Assembly: GCA_009767595.1 (NCBI GenBank) | Contig: VSDK01004639.1 | Location: 135,394-199,393, forward strand | Direction of reading: 5' to 3' | Source of the DNA: Symbiodinium kawagutii | Lineage: Eukaryota; Sar; Dinophyceae; Suessiales; Symbiodiniaceae | DNA length: 64,000 nucleotides | Shown here: positions 23,572 to 33,456 of the stretch, in pieces | How positions within the stretch are numbered: position 1 is the first letter of the stretch | Layout of the letters: each line of letters starts with the position of its first letter | Notes under the pieces: model-generated | Databases searched by the model: none | Seen by the model: the letters and a program-made list of their open reading frames with translations, nothing else | Told to the model about the DNA's origin: nothing | Translations under genes and position numbers: made by a program

Positions 23572-24903
23572 GGTTCAACCCCATTAAGAACCATTAGCCA
23601 GCTGATTAACCATTTGTGGGCCACATTATCCTGCATGATTCCCTATTCACCATGGTTAATGGTTGGTAACCCCACTGGTAACCATTACCCCAACTCACCA
23701 GCTTGGCTTCACCATTGGAAACCATGGATCCACCAGCGAACGAACAGCCTACCAACCAGAAGAGTCTGTGCCAACCCAAGTGGTGCAGCCGATTCCAAGA
23801 TTTCTTGGAGGATAGGAACGATGAGAATGATCAATGGCTAGTGGTTAATGGTGGTTAATGATGGCATGATCCAAGTATAAGCATGGACAAGTTATGATGC
23901 TTTATAGTGGTTAACAATGCCTAGCGACTGGTAAATGATGGTTAATGATGGGTTGTGACTTGGGCTAAGGATGGTGAATAATGCTTAAGTACTGCTTAAT
24001 AATGATTTTTGGATGGATAGAATCATTGATGGTCATCATTGACCAGTGCTTAAGCATTATTTAACCAGGTTAAACTTCATTGTTACTACTGACCATCAGT
24101 ATAGCAGTAATAATGCTTGATGAACCACTGGTTACCTGGTCAATTTCTGTCATTACAAATGGTCATTGATCATACTGGGGATGGTTCACCCAGTAGCCAA
24201 GCTCAGCAACGATGGTTGCAATGGGGAGCATCGAAGCAACACGGCTGCTGCCAGTCAGGCTGCAGAGGATGATGATCATGGGTACAATCGTGGCTTCTCA
24301 TGGAGAATGGAATCATCATCAGTTTTGTCGGAATTCTTATCAGTTTAGAATATCATCAGCTTTGATTAGTTTAGATTATCACTAGTTTAATCACTGCCAA
24401 ACATAATTATAAATCATAAACATGGTGAATGTTGATTAGAGCAACCGCAGGAGTTGCCGGAATGCATCACCATTAGTTCCCCTGAATCTTGAAGGAATTG
24501 CTGTTTCACCTTTCAGGTACCCATGTTAAAACTTTGTTTTTTGACAGTCTTCAGCTTCGTAATCGCTGCATCATGACATTTCTATCCGATTTTTTTCATC
24601 CATAGTGATGCCCAAAATAAGAATCGAAAAGCGGACATCGGTGAAAAACATGGAGTCGCTCTGTTGACCCGGCGCTATCATGACTGAAAAATCAGGATCA
24701 ACAATGCTGAAGCAGCGTTGACAACGAAAATCAGTAGTCTGACTAACCAACACTCACTAGCAGAAACTATGCACGAGCATAGCCCCCATAATTCTGCCGA
24801 TTATCAACCAATAATCATTTTTAAGCTGTGGCTATTGGACCAGGAGATGCAAGCAGCACCACCGAACCAATCCATGGTCCACCAGTGGTCAAACGTCCAT
24901 GAC
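23572..24903. other. Mostly non-coding, one island
   Basis: A GC-rich island at 23735-23825 reads NEQPTNQKSLCQPKWCSRFQ on plus after a CACCAG acceptor, with C-type repeats left and G-type (23830-24010) right; strand and frame are unsettled. The rest is unassigned. Confidence 0.35.
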
Positions 24904-24965
24904 CCCCTGGGCGTCCCAACTGCTGCATCCATCAGCGCAGATTGAAAGATGGGCCCAGACGCTTT
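24904..24965 (-). CDS. Exon candidate, 62 bp
   Basis: Acceptor CTTCGCGCAG, donor AGGGG|GTCATG; reads KASGPIFQSALMDAAVGTPR. An ATGG-type array follows on the right (25010-25140). A plus-strand reading (PSAQIERWAQTLSARSAGGA) is also open. Confidence 0.33.
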
Positions 24966-25009
24966 CTGCGCGAAGCGCCGGTGGCGCAGCCAAGGAGATG
25001 CCATGATGA

Positions 25010-25140
25010 CAACCAGCTGTGGATGGGTGAAGTTCTGAGTACTTGTGATCAGTGGATGGTTCACCCATGGATGGTCAGTAATGATGGTTAGTTGATAACT
25101 GGTAGCGATGGGTGGATGGTTGCTGATGCTGATGGATTCA
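25010..25140. repeat. G-type array
   Basis: GATGGTTCACCCATGGATGG/GATGGTTAGTTGATAACTGG repeats right of the 24904-24965 exon candidate. Confidence 0.6.
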
Positions 25141-26439
25141 GCCAAAGGAATACGAGGATATGGGGATTCATCAATGGGAGATGCTGCCCCGGGAACTGAA
25201 TCAAGATGGATTAAGCCAAATAACGGTGACAACTTAGCCATCAAGTGGGATTAAGCCAAAACAGATGATGATAGATCTCCCGGCATCTGCCACAGCTCAA
25301 GAAATGATGAGACTTCTGCTTAGCCAAAACCATCATGAAACGACTGTGAAATCCATGAATGAAGTGATACAACGATGGACCTCGCACTTAGGCATGGTAC
25401 CACCATAGAAACTGGAATACAAGCAAAAATCCCAGAGATGACAACAATAGCTACTAGATTGATGGACAATCACGGTTGAGCAAATCATCTGGAAATGGCT
25501 GCCCAAGCAAAACAAGGATGCAATAAAAGCAACAACAAAAGTGACAAGCAACCGACTGGGAAATAATTCCATCCAGGCAATCTCACTATTTGTTTCAAGA
25601 AATCCCTCGCAAAGTTCTGTCCACTGATCCAAATTTGTCCAGCAAATCACAGTCCTCCATTATCATTTGCAGGCTGACATTAAAAGTAGGTCTGGACACT
25701 GGATTCGGATAATAGGATCTCCCAAGGGGAAACTTTCATTCTCTTGTATCATAAGGTCTATCATTACATACCATTCTTCCAAGTCATACATGCAAATCTT
25801 CTTTCATAAGATTTCTTATTCTATGTACCAAACGCAGATTTTGTACCAAGTCTTACGCTAACTTATGATGAAATAATGCTGACGAGAGTTTGTAACAATT
25901 GGTATAAGACTATCCTCAACAATTTACAACAAACATCATTTTTTTGTACCAAATCAGCTAATTGTTGATCATTAAATCAGCTACCATATATAATTCGCTG
26001 ATGATAGTCTTATACCAAAAACCGTTTACCAAATCTTGGCTTTCTACAATTAGAGCAGTAGCGCCTCACTCAGCAACCACATGGAATGGCCCAACCTGGG
26101 TGGACACTTGGAGATGGTGGGTTGGTGCAGTGTGTGTGATGGTTGTGGCTGGTCGATGATGGCTGGTTGAGGATGGGGGGCCATGCCCAACAAGTGCAGG
26201 CACATGACACCTTCAATATCTTAATCGCAGGTAGCGGTTCTCCTTGTGGCTAACTCACCGTAAATCCGATAGAAACAAGGAGGTCAAGAATCCAGTGACC
26301 CAATCATTACCAGCAAGGAGTTGTCTAATGTGATCGGTCATGATCAACTAGGCAGGGGGTTTTCATGGGGTTGCCGTTTGTTGTCAGGTCATGCTGGATT
26401 CCTTGGTTGAGTGCCTACGGCACAGCATGTTTAATCGTC
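25141..26439. other. Unassigned stretch with a MITE-like element
   Basis: Contains a minus-strand 105-residue ORF (25333-25650, GTG start) with a hydrophobic run LLVTFVVAFIASLFCLG, too weak to call a gene, and the inverted-repeat element at 25899-26018. Confidence 0.3.
25899..26018. mobile_element. MITE-like element with perfect 16-bp terminal inverted repeats
   Basis: TTGGTATAAGACTATC (25899-25914) and GATAGTCTTATACCAA (26003-26018) are exact inverse copies at the ends of a 120-bp AT-rich unit with no ORF. Confidence 0.75.
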
Positions 26440-27256
26440 GTGAGTCATTGTCAGATCATTCATCAACCAGTAAGTGTTCATTATCTAGCCATGATTAATC
26501 ATCAACTGACTGCTAGAAACCATTTGATCCAAATCAACTGGTGTTGATAATCAATCACCAACCATGAATCAACCATTCATGAATCAGTATTCGACCATCA
26601 AAAAATCATCATTTGACCGTCATCAAACCAAGGATGAATCACTAACCGACCTTGATCGAACCACTAATTCACTATTCATCGCCAGTCCGTTAACAATCTT
26701 AGCATTAATTGAGCCGTCAATTCCATGAATCAAGCATTAATTGACCATCATCAAACCATCAACTGACCCTCAATTGACCATCAATGATTCGTTCATTGTC
26801 CATCAATGAACCATCAATCAATCACGAATTGACCGCCATCAAATGATCAGTTAATCCATAATTAATCAATGAACCATCAACTAATCAATAATTGGCCATC
26901 GATGAGCATCAGTTAGCCATGAACTGACTGAATTACCAATTCATCATTGGTTGACCATCATTGAGCCACTAACTTCGCCAGTCCCTCAACAATCATAGCG
27001 CTTTTTGAACTATCAATTGAACCACAAAAACGATCACCAACTCGCAGTACCTCCAAAACCATTGGTTTCCATTCGTCAAACGATCATTAGCTTTGGTGTG
27101 GCTGTTGCCCTATGGCTTGGCACATACCCATTTCACCAGCCTTAACAATCGAAAACATCAATTGAACCTATCACAAAACAACCACCAATTCACAATTCAC
27201 CAATTCATTTCACCAATTCAATCTACCGGTGCGCAATTCATTTCACCATCCTTAAC
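26440..27256. repeat. C-type array, 0.8 kb
   Basis: AACCATCAATTGACCATCA-type repeats ending at the 27257-27357 exon candidate. Confidence 0.8.
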
Positions 27257-27357
27257 AATCTCGGCATCTGCATGCCCAGTTGCACTGCCATCCTCTCGGT
27301 CGGATCTGTGGCAACGGCCAGTGATGCAATGACCTTAGGAGGCGGAGGTGTGGTGGG
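27257..27357 (-). CDS. Exon candidate, 101 bp
   Basis: Acceptor CCAACCACCCAG, donor AGATT|GTTAAG; reads PPPPKVIASLAVATDPTERM then AVQLGMQMPRL. Left flank is an 800-bp CCATCAA-type array, right flank GGTTGGTGATGG-type. A proline-rich start followed by helical sequence; family unknown. Confidence 0.5.
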
Positions 27358-27560
27358 CTGGGTGGTTGGTGATGATGGGTCAGCGCCCTTAAGGGTTGTG
27401 CGATTGGTTGTTTTTATTGGCTAGTTCTAGTGGTCAGTAGGATTGGTTAGTACTTTTAAGTACTGTCAGTGGTTTCTGTTGGTTGTTTCCATTGGTTGTT
27501 AATATTGGTTGCGGATGGTTGCTATTATTTGCTTGTGCTGCTGGTCATTATTAAGAAGCC
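27358..27560. repeat. G-type array
   Basis: GGTTGGTGATGATGG/GATTGGTTGTTTTTATTGG units right of the exon candidate. Confidence 0.65.
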
Positions 27561-28175
27561 ATTGGTAAGTACTATATAATACCACTAAATCAGCTATGGG
27601 TTATCTAGGTTAAACGTCCACAACCAGCAACCATTGGACTATTAGCAACAATGACTGACAACAGTGGAGACAATGGCTGGAAGCATTTGCAAATTAAAAA
27701 CTAACAATAGGGCGTGCCAACGGCTAATGATCGCTTGTCAACGGCAACAGGAAGGGCATATATAATCAACAAGAACAGCATCGAAGTTGGCTGGTTCATG
27801 GCAGACAACGCCCCCAACGTGCAAATGAAACTCGTCGGTTACCATAGGCGGGTTTTACGACATGGCTCCAGCAACCATAGCTAGTTAGTTGGTTTGCTGG
27901 TTGGTGAATGACCTTTGATCAACAATGTAGCAGTGCAAGGTCCACTAGTTGGTTGGTTTATTCTTGACCTAGATCGACGCCTCCTACGACCGTGGTTGCT
28001 TTGGAGTCTTTAAATGACACCTCTCAATTAGTGAATACATGGGTAAAAATTGGTGTCCTGCAGGACATGATAGATGAAGTTCTTTGGGGGTAAAGCGGTG
28101 CCACCACCTATGAACAACACCAAATCAAAAAATCAAAAGCATGTCCTACAGTTGATGCACGGGTCTCCCGCATCA

Positions 28176-28328
28176 TCTGGAATGCTTGAAACTCTCTGCT
28201 TCCGCAGCTTTCGCTGCTCTCTCTGCTTCTGCTGCTCGCTCTGCTGCTCTCTTTGCTTCCGTTTTGGCAGCATATGCTGCTCGCACTCGCACCTCTAGCT
28301 CTGCAAGAAATTCCTCCTGGCCAGCCGG
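28176..28328 (-). CDS. Exon candidate encoding an alanine/glutamate-rich coiled coil
   Basis: Acceptor GGGTGACAG. Reads PAGQEEFLAELEVRVRAAYA then AAKTEAKRAAERAAEAERAA and AESFKHSR, a long single helix with A/E/K/R periodicity typical of coiled coil. The frame ends at TGA (28173-28175); the true donor is probably just before (a GATGATG, GA-type donor is possible in dinoflagellates). Confidence 0.5.
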
Positions 28329-28708
28329 CTGTCACCCGACTCAATCACACGCGCAAAGCTGCGCAAAACTACCCAAGACTTGCATTTGACTTGGGGTGAA
28401 AATGCCAACTCAAATAGCATCTTTTCTGTTAAACCATCCACAGGCGGACTATATCCGAACACAAAGCCATCCTATCTGCAACAACACCATGGCAACCATT
28501 TGCACATCATAACCAAAACAATAGCCTTAAGCATGACATTCCATAGGCATGAGGACCTTCAAAGCCATACTAGTCGTACCAATGATTCTTGAACAATAGC
28601 AATATATTAAATCACCAAGATCAATGACCATTGCCTTTCTTGCAAGTCAACGACCAATAGTTGGGATGGTCATTGAACTTGATCATTCATTGCCTTTCTT
28701 GCGAGTGA

Positions 28709-28825
28709 ATGGCTGTGGGTCAAAACCCCGTACCCCTGGTTCCCCATCATTAACCATTGTTTTCCCTATTATTACTGGTGATTATCCCCCATAAGTTGGT
28801 TGGTTAATGTAGACCCATAGCCGAA
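28709..28825. mobile_element. MITE-like element, GGCTGTGGGTC family, copy 2
   Basis: Left end ATGGCTGTGGGTCAA, right end GTAGACCCATAGCCGAAT. The interior CCCTGGTTCCCCATCATTAA is shared almost exactly with the 51729 copy. Confidence 0.65.
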
Positions 28826-30649
28826 TGGCCAATTTGCAACAACCCAACTGCCCCTGGGTCGCCCAGGCCACATCGGACAATGAGGCAGCCACAGCCAGAC
28901 ACAAGGGGACGAGTTGAGACCTCAGAAAGGCACAACAAGGAGCAGTTGAGCGAGACCGGTCCGAAGAGGAGGCAACAGCCACGAGCCATTACCAAATCCT
29001 AAGGGCCTTACTGGGAGCAGCCACGTGGGTGCAGCAAATAGTCCATGAAATTTTGGAAGAACCTTTCGATAACCATTCCATTCGTTTCATGATGCCAACG
29101 ATAATCAACGTCTAAACAACGATGGATACTTGTCGACTATTGATGGTTGTTGTCACTCATTGTCCCCTACCCATGATAAACCGTTATTGATCCTTACTGG
29201 ACCATTTGTTAGCTGGGATAATGGTAAACCATGATGCTGGTCAACTATCATATCGATTGAGCCTTCTCAAGGTCAGGACAACACTAGTACTAAACACTAC
29301 CATTCTTAGCCAGCATTACCTAATCCACTATCAGCCATTGTACCAAGAAACAATGGTTAGCCACTTATAAATCATTCATTCCTTACCATCCTAACAACTG
29401 CTAAGCTTTATTACTGCAACCGAGATTAATCATCCTTAGCCACTAATAACAACTATTTTCAAGGATGATTAAGGGCGCTTAACTACTATTTTGATAATTA
29501 ATCCTCCTTAGCCATCCAAAAATAGAAATTAATCATAACCACTACATTGCTATCAACCATTCTCAATTCGTAACCACCCAGTGGCTCCACAGGAGGTGAA
29601 ACGTCTGTCGCGATGACCAACCAGCTGGATGACATCAACCTGACCTCTTAGGCGCGACATGATCTGGGAATCCGTAGGATTTCGTGGTACGCCTCATGCT
29701 GCTAGTTCCATCGCAATGATGCAATCAAACAGTTCGTTTATCACAAATGATTTTGGTCATTGCTGGTAGTTGTTTGGCTGGTGAGCTCATTCATGTTGGT
29801 TTTATTCTTAACATCGTTGTTTCGATGCACCTGTAGGTGGTAAAACTGCCGTCATTGATCGCGAGATTCGCGCTCTTGTTGATTGCATTTCCGCTATGAT
29901 TGCTGAAATCTTTCCGCTTTCCTTGATTGGATTCTGATCATTTTTGAGTTTCTATCCTGCTTGGTCTTTTATTTCATCCCGATCATATTTGCACTTTGCA
30001 CTTGTTGCTTGTATTGCCATGATTGTTTCCTGTACGGCACCTGTGTTGTTGTCATATTTTGCCGCATTGTTGGTAGTGATTCATCATTATAAAATGTCAT
30101 GCATGATAATAACTAACCATTCTATTCTCACTGGTTGACACTGTACTAAGTATGTAATGTTGGATCCAAATGGATAAACCACCCATAGTTGGGATAAATC
30201 ACAAACTAGTCAAGCTAAAGTGCGGGAGGTATTTTGCTGTGGATCTAAAAATAATTGACTATAACTAATTGTTGGTGAACCACCGTCATGCAGCATCAGC
30301 AGCGGTAGCTTCAGCACCCCGACACAGCTTCCATAGGACTCAAGGAGCTGTCCTGCATATGTTGCACCTTGGCCGCCATGTAGGGATACCAAGCCATTGA
30401 TTTGTGGTGATGGTCCCTACATGGCAATGATTGATGGTTCAACATCCAATGGCCAAGGGTTGATGATGGTTCATGATGGTGAACGACAATGGTTCGTTGA
30501 TGTGATTTTCTCATGATGGCTAATGATGGTTGAGCAACGCATGACTAAGAACAATGAATGATTCACAGGTCAAACAATTGACTTTATTAATCACGGATGT
30601 TCAGTTGTAAATGTTATAACGATTGGTTGTGATGATCAACTGGGATCAC
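28826..30649. other. Mostly non-coding
   Basis: GC-rich islands at 28840-28990 (plus LRKAQQGAVERDRSEEEATA, interrupted by a stop) and 29577-29652 (open on both strands) may be exon relics. A short G-type array lies at 30410-30550. Confidence 0.3.
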
Positions 30650-30945
30650 TTACTGGTTGGTGCATTATTGACATCACATCAGGTAGGGTCAACATTCCTT
30701 TGGAAATCTGGTCCAAATCTTGGAACCTCCAGCTGGCAATGTAAATAATCTCGTTCTCGGTCGTGCCCCTCTTTTTCTTCATCACATTCAAGACGTCAAA
30801 CAACTTGGTATCATTCATATTTCAAAGATTTGCATTCAATGTCACTTCGCAACTAGTGAACCTTGGCCCAAAGCATTCATCTTCTCAAAGGTGACATTCA
30901 CATATTCCTGGAGTAGAACCGTAATACCTAAGATCGAAGAACATC
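30650..30945 (-). pseudogene. Gene remnant with at least two frame changes
   Basis: Minus-strand pieces in three frames read in order: ILGITVLLQEYVNVTFEKMN, then SDIECKSLKYE, then NDTKLFDVLNVMKKKRGTT and IIYIASWRFQDLDQISKGML. Each is lysine/glutamate rich and protein-like, but single-base shifts separate them. Family unknown. It lies in a stretch without the usual array flanks. Confidence 0.3.
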
Positions 30946-31129
30946 AGGTTGCTCAAAGCCGGAGAAAAACACAAAATTGGACACGAGCCTTCTTGCCCAC
31001 TTGGAGACATACAGCGACTGATAATATAAAGGTCTTGAGCCAGTTGATAGTACAGAAATTTTGGGGCTGTTTGAAGACAAAGTAACTGGTAGGAGCAATG
31101 TTTTGCTCACTTATGCTTGTTCACCATAA

Positions 31130-31400
31130 GCTAAGCATCGCTGCCCGTCATCTAACTCTTGTTAGTTGTTGATCATGAATCATTCACCAACCAATATCCA
31201 AACTGAAGCTGCTAATCAGTAGTCATGTGACCATCATGAAGAATTTCTTATTCACCGTCGTTGAACATGGAAAAGTCATCATTAACGACCCATGTGTAGA
31301 TCATCATAAGCCGGCATTTTAGATTCTAGCTTTATCTATTTGTAATTGTTTTTTGTGGACTTTGTCCGCGATTGCTTCTTAAATCCGCTTATTCTTGATG

Positions 31401-31448
<48 letters not shown>

Positions 31449-32442
31449 TTACCACTGTCAATCATACACCATCACTAGTCATCGTTAACCACCATCATTA
31501 GCAAGTATTCACCAAAATCAGTCGTCACTTCAACCATCACTGACTCCAACTACCCATCAACCCACTGCCATTTCTTATTCGTAGCTGCTGCAAGCAGTAA
31601 TCAAACATGACACCTTATCAATCATCCTCAACTGTTATCAATCGTCATTCATTGATCCTAACCAACAAGCAGTCATGAACCGATATCGATCATCATGAAG
31701 CATTTTGAACCCTGCTCATGTCAATCCCTATCAACCGCTACTCACAAAAAAAACTATTCATCAACCACTAACCGTTCACTAACCAACCGCTAAGTAAACA
31801 AAAAGCCTATCAACCCTATGGTGGTGATGAATCATCAATTCTCAACCATCATCAGCCACCACTTCACCAACCATGGCAGGAATTCATCAACAAACATCAA
31901 TGAACCATAGTAACAACCATCAGTTAACTATCGTAGCAACCATTGACTGACCATAGTAACAACCACTATCACCATAGTAATAACCCTCAACTAACCCTGG
32001 TCATCATACTATCAAATAACCATAGTAATACCCCCCTTCAACCCTTAGTCCTGGTAAAAACCATAGCAATAACATGTAAAAACCATGGTGAACCAGTAAA
32101 AAACATCGTAGACCAGTATAGTCATCAAACAAGCGTAGAAATAACCATCAACTAACCTTACCATAGTGACCATATCCTGGTAACTCCACCATAGTAACCA
32201 AAAGTGAAGCATTGCAACAATCGTCGTGAACCATAGTAATAACAATCTAGCTACCATATCTGATAATACCCATCAATCACTAACAACCAACATTAATCAT
32301 AGTAAAAAACATCAACCAACCCTGGTTATCATACCTAGCCATCAAAATACCACAGTAATAACCACCATTGCCCTTAGCTACCATATCCATCCATATCCTG
32401 GTTCACCATCAAACAACCCCATCATTTTCCACCCCTCACCAC
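31130..32442. repeat. C-type array, 1.3 kb, with (CAT)n
   Basis: AACCATAGTAATAACC/CCATCATCAACC units, including a (CAT)n run at about 31403-31449, ending at the 32443-32533 exon candidate. Confidence 0.8.
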
Positions 32443-32533
32443 GGGCACGCGCCATTGCCACCGCTCCGAGTCGCCACTCGCAGCGCGCTTCTCATGGTGC
32501 CCAACTTCTCCAGGGCCACCGCGAAAGCGAAGC
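32443..32533 (-). CDS. Exon candidate, 91 bp
   Basis: Acceptor ATGTCCCCAG, donor TGCCC|GTGGTG. Two frames are open: FAVALEKLGTMRSALRVATR, and FRGGPGEVGHHEKRAASGDS. The second keeps phase with the upstream exon (33046-33160, leaving two bases) and the downstream one (28176-28328, phase 0). Left flank is a 1.3-kb CCAT-type array, right flank ATGG-type. Product unknown. Confidence 0.45.
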
Positions 32534-32539
32534 CTGGGG

Positions 32540-33045
32540 ACATGGCGATGGGATGAACCAGGGAAAAAATCAGTGGTTGATGATGTCTAATGATGGTTAA
32601 TTACTGGCTAATCAATCGTTAAATGGTTGATAGTTGGTTAATGATGGTTAATTAATGATGGCTAGATTGATGAGCAATGAATGGTTATTGGTTTATACTG
32701 CTGAATGATGGTTGGTAAATGATGATGGTTAATTAGTGGTTATTCATGGTTAATTAACGGTCAATTAGAAGGCTAATCATTGGGGGAAAAATGATGGCTA
32801 ATGACGGTTAATTAATGGCGAAGTGGTCAGATGTGGTCAGTTAATGCTGCTGAATGATGGTTGAACCATTATCTTAACCATCACTTATCATAATCAATTC
32901 CTACTAGGCATCATTAAGCATGGTTGTCATTCACAACCCCTACTTACCATCATTAACCTTCAACTCCCGAGTATCACCGTTGACTGGGGTTAAGCAGCAT
33001 CATCAACCATCAGCTAATGACAAACCCTCATCAATCACCACCAAC
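32540..33045. repeat. Inverted array pair forming one complete hairpin intron candidate
   Basis: G-type units (GATGGTTAATTACTGG, TTAATGATGG) from 32575 to about 32855 switch at TGATGGTTGAACCATTATC into C-type units (AACCATCACTTATC, CCATCATTAACC) up to 33045. Exon candidates abut both ends. Confidence 0.75.
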
Positions 33046-33160
33046 CGCTGCAGCAACCTCGACATCTTGGGGCCCCCACTGAGTTGCCGGAACACGCTGG
33101 GCTCGTTGTCTGGCCACGGCAGCATGGTGGAGCCAATGGTTGCAAAGTGATCCACAGATA
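33046..33160 (-). CDS. Exon candidate, 115 bp
   Basis: Acceptor CCATCAGCAG, donor CAGCG|GTTGGT. Reads VDHFATIGSTMLPWPDNEPS then VFRQLSGGPKMSRLLQ, convincing protein sequence. The LINE is inserted in the array 84 bp upstream (in sense) of this exon. Family not recognised. Confidence 0.55.
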
Positions 33161-33224
33161 CTGCTGATGGATGCTGATGGATGATGGTGGCTGTGAATGG
33201 TTGATGATGGTTGATGATAGTTGA

Positions 33225-33243
33225 TGGTGGTTGATGGTGGTTG
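33225..33243. repeat. Target-site duplication, copy at the LINE 3' end
   Basis: TGGTGGTTGATGGTGGTTG occurs here and again at 44170-44188, exactly flanking the LINE. The match ends after 19 bp on both sides. Because the target is itself a degenerate array of TTGATGGTGG units, part of the identity could come from array periodicity. Confidence 0.65.
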
Positions 33244-33456
33244 CGCATCGGTCTCAACAGCGGCCCCCCTGCGAATGCGAAAGGGCAGCTGGTCCACTAA
33301 GAAGCAGTAAAGGATCGAGGAGATTCCAGAGAACAACCAACAAAGTTAGAATTGATGATATGAATGTGATCACACCTCAGGTCCTTAACCACTCGTTTGA
33401 GGCAGCAAGCAAAAACTAAACAAACAGCACACAGCTGTATCTCTAAATTCACTCAT
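33244..33456 (-). other. LINE 3' untranslated tail
   Basis: 213 bp between the ORF2 stop and the inferred target-site duplication. It holds no poly(A) tail; the last bases before the host array read GATGCG on the minus strand. A short open stretch (VDQLPFRIRRGAAVETDA) is present but has no splice context consistent with the surrounding arrays, so I treat it as tail sequence. Confidence 0.5.

Noticed and set aside
25333..25650. 105-residue minus ORF with a hydrophobic segment
   Set aside because: Needs a GTG start, has no recognisable motif or splice context, and is within the length expected by chance.
33031..33336. 101-residue minus ORF crossing the LINE 3' end into the host exon
   Set aside because: It spans the insertion junction and the array; the exon at 33046-33160 reads better in another frame.
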